Below, piece by piece: positions 57,801-64,000 of a stretch of DNA of 64,000 nucleotides; positions within the stretch are counted from its first letter, which is position 1; every line of letters begins with the position of its first letter. A program made the position numbers and the translations under genes. A model generated the notes under the pieces. That model was not told the DNA's origin. It did no database searches and saw only the letters and a program-made list of their open reading frames with translations. Origin of the DNA: Brachionus plicatilis (lineage: Eukaryota > Rotifera > Eurotatoria > Ploima > Brachionidae); assembly GCA_010279815.1 (NCBI GenBank), contig QEOQ01000353.1, forward strand, positions 331,751 to 395,750. The letters are read 5' to 3'.

Positions 57801-58261
57801 AAAAATTTACTAGATCAGGCTTCATATCAAAAAATTTTTTAACTCTTGGGTTGTCTAATGCAATAGATTTGCCATATATCAGAATTTTCTTACAATTTTA
57901 GCATAAATGTCTTCCCAATTCTTCTTCAGTATTCAAAATTTTTTAAAGCCCGGACTTGGACTTGACTTGAGACTTGTGACTTTTAATTAAACAACTCTGG
58001 AAAAAAATAAGGGGAAAAAAATAAAAAATTTATTTATTTTTGTGTTAAGCTTATAATCCAAAATCGACAGAGTACAGAAGAAAAAAATACAGGCAAAAGT
58101 TGGCCTATTATGAGCAAAAGTGTGATCTAATTGATTATTTGTACAAACAAACCACGCTTAAGTACAAAGATCCAAGCAAACGATCCAACGAGTATAACAT
58201 TAAGTTTGACAGCTTTTTTGCCCTACAGGAAAATTCACCCACCATGAATTGGCTTGCTTAA
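45880..58261 (+). CDS. AK9: Adenylate kinase 9, 1887 aa, 12 exons
   Basis: Exons: 45880-45966, 46027-46092, 46144-46264, 46315-46577, 46637-48264, 50494-51450, 51991-52137, 52194-52413, 52475-52549, 53532-53726, 56046-57738 and 58050-58261; every junction keeps phase (5664 nt, human AK9 1911 aa). Four P-loop kinase modules are seen: VVGKPGSGKST (about 66-76), ILGTPFSGKTS (about 436-446), VLGPRGSGKST (about 973-983) and IIGPPKSGKTT (about 1386-1396). Lid/NMP elements such as GYVLDGFPSQ, GFVLEGFPNN and GFVLDNFPL follow the first, third and fourth. Five CPV modules (CPV...Y...F...P-x-KY) sit between the kinase units. Glu/Asp-rich linkers join them. The C-terminus is YVAYYLKAYNP-type, completed only after splicing exon 11 to 12. 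AK9 is a nucleoside mono/diphosphate kinase associated with cilia and flagella. Introns of 2.2 and 2.3 kb carry transposons. Reading through the last intron would give a different 34-residue end. Confidence 0.94.
48265..50493 (+). other. AK9 intron 5
   Basis: A 2229-nt A/T-rich intron between GTAAAC and TTTTAAAG. It contains the GGCAAATTGAAG-type element at 48751-49214 and no exon. AK9 coding resumes at GATGCTGAGCTC. Confidence 0.8.
48751..49214. mobile_element. GGCAAATTGAAG element, intronic copy
   Basis: GGCAAATTGAAGTTCATGAT at the left and GATCATGAATTTCAAGTTGC at the right are inverted; the interior matches 15750-16260 at roughly 80% with small deletions. Flanks CGCTTCTTT and CACTTTTTT (7 of 9 identical) may be an old target duplication. 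No coding capacity. Confidence 0.75.
54694..54930. mobile_element. Fragment of a GGCAAATTGAAGTTTGAGATC element
   Basis: GGCAAATTGAAGTTTGAGAT followed by CAAGATTAAAAGATCAAAAT matches the left end at 55350. The right part is missing or displaced where the MITE at 54931 begins, so this looks like a broken older copy. Confidence 0.6.
54931..55273. mobile_element. GGTTTTGTGAAGTTCAG MITE, copy 2
   Basis: 343 bp, about 90% identical to 42627-42979, with inverted ends GGTTTTGTGAAGTTCAGTAC and GGCTTTGTGAAATTCAGTAA (reverse complement of the right end). The flanks TTGAAAATA (54922-54930) and TTGAAAAAA (55274-55282) match at 8 of 9 positions, so the 9-bp duplication seen at copy 1 is supported here. 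Confidence 0.88.
55350..55877. mobile_element. GGCAGATTGAAGTTTGAGATC element
   Basis: The left end GGCAGATTGAAGTTTGAGAT and the right end (reverse complement GGCAAATTGAAGTTTCAGAT) are inverted repeats. Flanking TAAAAAAA is identical on both sides (55342-55349 and 55878-55885) but is low-complexity. The interior is diverged from the 15750 copy. Confidence 0.65.
57757..57999. mobile_element. CAGAGTTGTTTAAAAGTC element in the last AK9 intron
   Basis: The left end CAGAGTTGTTTAAAAGTCCC and the right end (reverse complement CAGAGTTGTTTAATTAAAAG) are inverted; the interior has repeated AAGTC words and CCCGGAC/GTCCGGG-like arms. The terminus resembles hAT elements. Flanks CAAAATAA and GAAAAAAA match at only 6 of 8. 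The element supplies most of the intron read-through frame after AK9 exon 11. Confidence 0.7.
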
Positions 58262-59029
58262 TTTTTTTCTTATTAAATAAAATATTTTTTTTTAATAAAA
58301 ATAAATATTCTGAAATATTATGAAATTTATTTTATATAATTAGAAAAATATTTATAACAATATTCAGTTTACATATAGTTAAAAAATAGGCAAGTACCCA
58401 TGCCTCAAGAGATTTATTAAAACTTCATTTATTAAATTGATTTAAATATTAACTATAAAAAAATTAAAATATTAAAAACAAAATAGGAGCAAAAATATTA
58501 TCAAACCACAAAAATAGTAAGTAATACCATAAAAATAGTAAATTATACCACTAATTAAATAACACAATCACAAATTAAATTTTCAATCACGCATTTAGTT
58601 CTTTTCCACTAATGTAGTTATATCACTAATAATTTCTATTTTAAACCATATTTTAATTGCTATAACCATATATTTAATAAAATAATATCAAAAAAAGTAT
58701 AAAAGATAACAAAATAAAAATGTTAATTCTTTTTGAATTTCAAAAATGTCCTAACTTTGGATTGTTTGTTCTCTGTTTAATCTAATTTAATTTTGATCTT
58801 CATAATTTTTTAGAAACCAATAATTTATGTTTCAGTTGCACTTAATTTGCTAATAAATTTTTTTAGAAAATAAAAATAATTTTAAATAAATAATTTTATT
58901 TTATTAAATTAACTAAGTGGATAAATATTAATCTATTAAAAATAGTTTCATAAAAATAATTTTTTCTAAATATTTGACTTAAAGTTTTTTGAATAAATTA
59001 AAAATTGATAATCTGCTAGAAAATATTAT
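58262..59029. other. Intergenic region between AK9 and the NTPase ORF
   Basis: A/T-rich convergent 3' flank of both genes. AATAAA-type words occur soon after the AK9 stop (near 58273-58300). No exon or repeat structure is seen. Confidence 0.5.
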
Positions 59030-61045
59030 TTAATCCATAATCAAATTGTCCGATGAAAAATATATTTGTTCGGCTATTTTTTCCTCAAGTCCAGTCAAAT
59101 AAGAGCAATTTTGAGATTTTGAAAAATTACGCAAACTGTTCTCTTCGTCATCATTTATTGAACAAAAAACTTTTGAAGAAATTCCTTCTGAATAAATGAT
59201 TGCTCTATTTTTTAAATTTGGATTAAAATCTTGAAATATCATGGGTTTTTCTACTTGTCCTAACTGCATGTAAATTACCAGAAATGGAGTGCTTATATCT
59301 GATCTACAGATTTGGATCTTTTTCAGTTTGTCCATTTGTATTGGCGTGATTGTTGCATGCAATTTCGTTTGCACCAATATCACTGACATTTGTTCAAAAC
59401 TGCTCTCATCTAGACTATAAATGACAGGAATTACAAAGTCAACTCCAGGTTCTGTTTTGACACACTGGATAGCACAGCACCGCTTAATTAAATTTTTTAA
59501 GTTGAGTTTTTCTTTGCTACATTTAGCCCGAACAAAGTGATTAAATCGAACAAAGCCATTGAGTAACTTGTTAGATTCTTTAAGGCCAAGCTGTTTTATT
59601 ATCGTCTCCAGACCAATTCGACCATATAAATTTTTGATAAAACACTCAACTTTGATATAGGAACAGTATTTTGTAATTAAGTCTAAAGTGTCATCTAATT
59701 CAAGTTGGTTAACAGAAGCATCGTAAGCTTTCAACAGGAGAATTTTGCTTATTGTTTCACCTTTATCACCCTGGTCAACAATTGAATTCAACACAGCTTG
59801 GTTAAGATTGTTTATCAAAAAAAATAGACCAGATTGAATCATATTATTAGTTCTTATTGTTTCGTTGAAATAAGCTGCAGCAGCGTTGGACAAAAATGGT
59901 TCCGAAGGATATTCAATTTTAAATATGTTCTTTTCATAGTTGGCATATGTGCAAACAGCCATGTTCTTGGCCACTAAATCCTGGCATGTTGAAGTAAGTA
60001 GTGGTCTGATTGTCCCAATGCGACAACTAAGAATAGCTAAAGAGTCATTAATTGTGAACTCATTAAGGTTTTTGATTCCGCCACCAACAAGCTTTCCTTT
60101 TGCCAAACTAACAAAATCTTTACAGCTTATTTGGTTATATTTTTTGTCTGACTTTTTAGTCGTTAACAAAGAGCCCCACAAGGGTCTGCCAAAAGAGCAA
60201 ATATTTTCGAAATTCATTGAGTCTTTTGGAGTTTTTATTGCCTCAATATCAACAAATACATCCCAATTTGGAAGAAGATAAATTGGTTCTATCAAGATAG
60301 ATTGAGATGCTCTCTGAGACGGATCAAACCATTTGCTAGGCATAAAACTGCTCAGACTTGAAAAGGTGTCCAAGAAAAGCACAAATATTTGTTTGTCTCG
60401 ATTCATTTCTGATATAAGACTGCGCAATATAAAATAGTTTGGCTTCATGAACAATTCATCTGATTTAGGGTCGGACTCAGGTTTAAGTAGAGAACTTGCT
60501 TCATCAAAAACAAATACCAAAGGCTTATTGTTCACATAATCAATTAGTTGGTCAGTTTTTGGACAGTTACTTTGAAGCTGTTTAATGTTATTTACTATAA
60601 GTTTATAATGTTCAGAATAAGTGGACTGACCATCAAATCCATTTGAAAATTTTTTGAAAAACTCTTTTTGTGAAATTGATGGATTTTGGTTTAAAAAATG
60701 AAAAAACATGTTAAAATAACAAATAAAGTATTCTCTCGCTGATTGTTCACTAGGAAAAAATTCGGTCAAGTCTTTCGCCAAATAGCTTCGTTTAGGATAG
60801 CCTGATTTTGATAGATTTGATCTTAGACAGCAATAAACTACATAGGCTTTTGTGGACAAATTTTGGCAAGCCTTTGATTTCCCAAATCCTGACGATTGAC
60901 AAACTGTTGTAAAATATCCATAAACTTGAGATGTATTCTTCCAACAATCGACTATTTTTTCAAAGATGTAATCTTCTGGTTTTAATTTCAATTTCGTATT
61001 TTCAAGAGTGAGTGTTTTTTCAAAACTATCTATTATGAGTTGCAT
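59030..61045 (-). CDS. P-loop NTPase with C-terminal nuclease-like domain, 671 aa, intronless
   Basis: The first in-frame ATG is 61045-61043; the frame stays open upstream to an acceptor-like TTTAG at 61132, so an extra 5' exon is possible. Visible elements are a Walker A (SSGFGKSK, about 51-58), a Walker B (KPLVFVFDEAS, about 174-184), a second strand-plus-acid VLFLDTFSS (about 222-230), a conserved-looking patch DQGDKGETISKILLLKAYD (about 424-442), and near the C-terminus GVDFVIPVI...SVILVQTK (about 534-561). The last fits the D...(Q/E)-x-K core of restriction-endonuclease-like (PD-(D/E)XK) folds. This NTPase-plus-REase arrangement is known from Crinkler-type effectors of eukaryotes and the transposons they derive from. 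Absence of introns in a gene-rich intron-dense setting supports a mobile or horizontally acquired origin. No frame break is seen. The function is unknown and I see no inverted termini enclosing it. Confidence 0.7.
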   Translation of the reverse strand: MQLIIDSFEKTLTLENTKLKLKPEDYIFEKIVDCWKNTSQVYGYFTTVCQSSGFGKSKACQNLSTKAYVVYCCLRSNLSKSGYPKRSYLAKDLTEFFPSEQSAREYFICYFNMFFHFLNQNPSISQKEFFKKFSNGFDGQSTYSEHYKLIVNNIKQLQSNCPKTDQLIDYVNNKPLVFVFDEASSLLKPESDPKSDELFMKPNYFILRSLISEMNRDKQIFVLFLDTFSSLSSFMPSKWFDPSQRASQSILIEPIYLLPNWDVFVDIEAIKTPKDSMNFENICSFGRPLWGSLLTTKKSDKKYNQISCKDFVSLAKGKLVGGGIKNLNEFTINDSLAILSCRIGTIRPLLTSTCQDLVAKNMAVCTYANYEKNIFKIEYPSEPFLSNAAAAYFNETIRTNNMIQSGLFFLINNLNQAVLNSIVDQGDKGETISKILLLKAYDASVNQLELDDTLDLITKYCSYIKVECFIKNLYGRIGLETIIKQLGLKESNKLLNGFVRFNHFVRAKCSKEKLNLKNLIKRCCAIQCVKTEPGVDFVIPVIYSLDESSFEQMSVILVQTKLHATITPIQMDKLKKIQICRSDISTPFLVIYMQLGQVEKPMIFQDFNPNLKNRAIIYSEGISSKVFCSINDDEENSLRNFSKSQNCSYLTGLEEKIAEQIYFSSDNLIMD

Positions 61046-61152
61046 CACAAGTTTTTCTTCAGGCTGCTTTTTTTCATTCTGTCTTTCATTCTGTCTTTTA
61101 TTTTCAAACCAGTCAACACATTTGAGAAAATCTAAAGAGAAATAATTTTAAA

Positions 61153-61284
61153 TAGTGTTGGTAATTTGCCAATTTTTGCCGGCCACTAAGCGGTCGGTCA
61201 GCCGTTTAATGGTCGTTCGTGCGGTCGGTCTCGCTCGCGTTTATGATAAACGCGAGCGAGATAGACGGCCGTTACCCAACACTA
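61153..61284. mobile_element. hAT-type MITE, 132 bp, 8-bp TSD
   Basis: The ends TAGTGTTGG...CCAACACTA are the classic hAT terminus, with exact ATTTTAAA duplications at 61145-61152 and 61285-61292. The interior is strikingly GC-rich (CGGTCGGTC words). It carries a perfect palindrome CTCGCTCGCGTTTA/TAAACGCGAGCGAG near 61228-61260. It lies about 20 bp upstream of the acceptor-like site of the NTPase ORF. Confidence 0.92.
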
Positions 61285-61484
61285 ATTTTAAATAATAAAA
61301 ATTTTATGTTTGTTTTGAAAATTGGCAATAATAAAGGGAAAATATCAAGTATTTTTTTATTTTTTTAAAGCTGTCAATTTTTTATTGTTTATTAAAATAA
61401 AAATTTTTAAAGAAATTTCCAAAAAACTTATTCAAGTCATTTGACTTAAATTTAAATTTTTTTTCTGAAGTCAAGTCGTTTTGA

Positions 61485-61765
61485 AAAGTGGCCGCAATAA
61501 TAACTACCTGGAACTGCAAAAAATTCATGTAGACGCGATCATGACTGAATGGTACGGTAAAAATTAAAATATTTATTTGATCGGATAATATGGTAAAATT
61601 ATCAATAAACTTGAAACTTGTCTGTGTTAAAGAATTCAGGCTAATAAATGGCAAATAACATATTTTATGTAGAAAAAAAGTTAATTTTAGTGCATGTGAC
61701 TTTAAATAGACGGCCACATTAACTACCTGGAACGGCAAAAAATTCATGTGGCCCGACTTGGACTT
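61485..61765. repeat. Single units related to the 41-bp tandem array
   Basis: GTGGCCGCAATAATAACTAC plus CTGGAACTGCAAAAAATTCATG near 61490-61535 and GGCCACATTAACTACCTGGA plus ACGGCAAAAAATTCATGTGG near 61712-61755 resemble the unit at 15393-15749. They are about 225 bp apart and in the same orientation, possibly the two ends of a repeat. The open frame here is a repeat translation. Confidence 0.5.
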
Positions 61766-61889
61766 TAATTTGGGATCTTTAATAAATCGAATGGTATGTC
61801 GTATTAAAATTTTTAAATCCGATTACAAAATAACTAAGCTTTTTTATTTTAATCAAAATATCTCAATAGCTATACTTCCTGGAGAAAAA

Positions 61890-62062
61890 CTAAGCAAATT
61901 TTTAGAAAGCCCGTTAAATTCTCTTTAAGAAAAGTGGTAGTCAGTAAAGGGTCAGGTTTTCAAAAAATAGAAAAAAATTCAAACTAAATGATATATTAAA
62001 ACTTTTAAAAATATTTTTACTTTTCAAAAAAATTGGGGCTCAGTATTTTAGTAGGACCCCTT
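61890..62062. mobile_element. Diverged, partial copy of the GGTCCTACTAAAATA foldback
   Basis: TTTTTAGAAAGCCCGTTAAA, GGGTCAGGTTTTCAAAAAAT and the terminal TCAGTATTTTAGTAGGACCC match the centre and right arm of 37763-38217. The left arm is not found, so this copy is truncated or rearranged. Confidence 0.75.
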
Positions 62063-62121
62063 ATTTTCAAGGAAATATGGCAATGATTTTCAAAAAGAAT
62101 TTTATCAGAAAAATATTAGAA

Positions 62122-62422
62122 TTAGTCACCTTCAAGACAATCAAAATACATTGTTATTTGTTCATGTTTTGCATTAACCAAAAGCGATTTATTTCTCTGA
62201 ATTTTCTGGAGTTGAAATTCACTTTCAAAATTGAATTTAAAAATTTCAATTCCATTTTCTTTTAACAAAAAAAAACTGAATTTTTTTTAGTTTCAAGTGA
62301 AAAAAAATACTTCTAAATATGAGATTTTTTGATATATTTGTTTTGGCTAATTGTAATAAGCATTGATCTTCAAAATTGCCACCAAAAAATATCGTAACAT
62401 TATTGATATTTGAACTAGCCAT
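62122..62422 (-). CDS. Small two-exon protein, 82 aa, family unknown
   Basis: Exon 1 is 62422-62311 (MASSNINNVTIFFGGNFEDQ, then CLLQLAKTNISKNLIF) and exon 2 is 62258-62122 (KNGIEIFKFNFESEFQ, KIQRNKSLLVNAKH, ending LEGD). The 52-nt intron GTATTT...TTAAAAG keeps phase 1. An acceptor-like TTCAG ends 4 nt before the ATG. A diverged second copy with the same intron position lies at 63740-63990. An alternative donor GAAG|GTGACT near the stop could extend it, but the foldback copy lies just downstream. No domain is recognised. Confidence 0.5.
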
Positions 62423-63739
62423 TTAACTGAACTTAATCAAGTTGAAAACGCAATCTGTAATTTTTTAAATAATGAAAATGAAATTTTAATTTTCAATTAT
62501 TTTCATTCACAAGAAAAATTTTTAAAAAGCAAAGAAAAATATTCAAATTATTTCAAAATTGCCAATTTTCTCATACTTAATTAAATGTACAATATTTACA
62601 ATTGAAAAATGCAAAAATTTCAATCCAATTCATTAATATTAAAGCATGTTTCAAATTTTTTTAATTTAATCATAAACAATTTTTTAATCATAAAACCACT
62701 TTATATTTTCTATTGGATTTTTTAATCAAAGCTTTAAAATTTTGTTACTTAAAATAAAATGCGTGGAGTCTGGCCAAAATTTATTTTATTAAATTAAAAG
62801 AGCTACCATATAATATGTTAAAGGTACCAAAATTAGGCTTATCATTCGAGGAATCTAAATATAATAAATAAAAAAGTTGAACATCAATCAAATTTTCTAA
62901 ATTGAATGTAATACATACCAAAAATTACGTAAGATTACATGAAAATACGTAAATTTTAGTAAAATCGTTCTAAAATACTTACGAGCAAAAAAAATGAAGA
63001 TTTTGGTAAGAAAAATAAAAATTGACTTCTTTTCCAAAATATTTAATTAATTTTATTATGAAAAATTTTTAAAAAATTCAGCATTCCTTGCCATTTCATA
63101 CTTAATTTTACGTAAAATTACACAATTTTTGGTAAAATTTGGTAAAATTTTGTAATGAAAATATAAATCATCGAATAATTTAGAAATAAAAAAAAGTTAA
63201 ATTCAAACGGTATCAAAAATACTTAAAATAAAGCAAAAAGTTTTGCCAATTACTAAATTGTTATAATTAATAGATATTTTTAAATAGCATTAATAAGTAT
63301 TTTATAATTAATAAATAAATTTACGTATTTTAATTTAAGCTTACGTAATTTTTGGTAAAATTACATATTCTTACCGACTAATATTCACGTAAGGTTATTA
63401 AACTTACTAAAAATAATGTAAAATTACGTAATTTAGCCCATTCTGTACCCTTTTAAAAGCACTGTAGTAAAATTTTGTCATTTTTATTAATTCCTCATTA
63501 ATGCCATCATCAAAATTGACCAAGAAATTTCCATTTTAAGTAAAATATTTATTATAACTTTGAGCTTATATATATATTGCTGTCAATTCCTAAAATGACT
63601 TGGCAAATGATAAAATTACAGAGAAAACAAATTGTATATTCAGTCCGAGTGCTTTCTTTTGGGCATACTTAGAGATAACTAAAGTGCTCTATTGTCTGTG
63701 AGATGCTCCTTTCTAAATTTTAAGAAATATACATTTTAA
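62423..63739. other. Intergenic region at the right end
   Basis: A/T-rich with many TTACGTAA(A)AT-like words between about 62925 and 63440 (ACGTAAATTTTAG, ACGTAAAATTAC, TTACGTAATTT), a loosely repeated tract. No exon or RNA gene is supported. Confidence 0.45.
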
Positions 63740-63990
63740 TTAATTTCCGATTTTTTATGTTTTGCATTAATCAAAAGAGATTTATTTCTTTGAATTTTAT
63801 CAATGTAAGTTTTTTACTATCCAAATCGAATTTAATAATTTCAATATTATCTTCTTTTTACAAAAAAAAATGGACATTTTTTTTTCAATTTCATGTAAAA
63901 AAATACTTTTGAAAATGACATTATTTGATGTATTTGTTTTGGCTAATTGTTGTAAGCATTGATCTCCAAAATTTCCAGTTTCCTTTTATA
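63740..63990 (-). pseudogene. Degraded paralogue of the small two-exon gene
   Basis: Reading down from about 63985: GNFGDQCLQQLAKTNTSNN then VIFK, a donor GTATTT at the same position as in 62122-62422, and a second part DNIEIIKFDLDSKK, which shifts frame before IQRNKSLLINAKH. No start codon is in frame upstream within the window. A tandem duplicate that has decayed, unless further exons lie beyond the right edge. Confidence 0.5.
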
Positions 63991-64000
63991 TCCCGTTTTA

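Noticed and set aside
61382..61747. Minus-strand open frame of 121 codons
   Set aside because: It spans two related repeat units (CCGTTCCAGGTAGTTA-type) and A/T-rich filler; the repeated NFLPFQVV / NFLQFQVV words come from the repeat.
1..64000. CRISPR arrays, bacterial operons, ribosome-binding sites, rRNA genes
   Set aside because: The DNA is eukaryotic nuclear with spliced genes; no rRNA sequence and no spacer-repeat array was found. The tandem repeats at 15393 and 43142 have no unique spacers.

Overview
The window reads as nuclear DNA of a compact-gene, very AT-rich invertebrate. Coding exons are moderately GC-balanced, introns are often only 48-60 nt, and everything between genes is A/T-rich and full of small inverted-repeat elements. 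A monogonont rotifer (Brachionus-like) fits best, but that is inference from composition and gene content, not a proven assignment. Two assembly gaps (12883-13647 and 43300-43513) are runs of N.

Layout, left to right. 25-6178 (-): a ROR-family receptor tyrosine kinase, complete apart from its 3' UTR. 6.2-20.8 kb: gene-poor DNA with a decayed copy of the ROR 5' exon, a Mutator-like transposon remnant, a non-LTR retrotransposon remnant, a 41-bp tandem array split by a transposon, and one likely orphan 5' exon (14399-14543, -). 20.8-26.7 kb: a tight block with RPA2 (+), glutaryl-CoA dehydrogenase (+) and a convergent SH3BGRL-type gene (-) with a long Arg/Glu repeat tail. 27-33.5 kb: three identical tRNA-Thr(TGT) genes around poly(A)-specific ribonuclease PARN (-). 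34.4-37.6 kb: an 11-exon leucine-rich-repeat gene (+). 37.8-45.9 kb: a foldback transposon with perfect 8-bp target duplications, GIPC (+), and several other inverted-repeat elements. 45.9-58.3 kb: a full-length adenylate kinase 9 gene (+, 12 exons, 1887 aa). 59-61 kb: an intronless P-loop NTPase/nuclease-like ORF (-) resembling transposon-derived effector proteins. 61-64 kb: a hAT-type MITE, another copy of the foldback element, and a small two-exon gene with a degraded paralogue.

I rebuilt exon-intron structures by hand from GT(GC)-AG sites and checked reading phase at every junction. RPA2 (260 aa), GCDH (418 aa), PARN (551 aa), GIPC (316 aa), AK9 (1887 aa), ROR (1053 aa), SH3BGRL (111 or 616 aa) and the LRR protein (897 aa) all close in frame. 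The genes are ordinary animal housekeeping, signalling and ciliary genes with no shared pathway.

The most unusual observations are: the ten-copy SRRRRRGWDN array appended to an SH3BGRL thioredoxin-fold protein by an optional splice; the NTPase/nuclease ORF; a ROR kinase without the DFG glycine; splice-acceptor-like sequences just upstream of many start codons; and several independent MITE families with clear target-site duplications.
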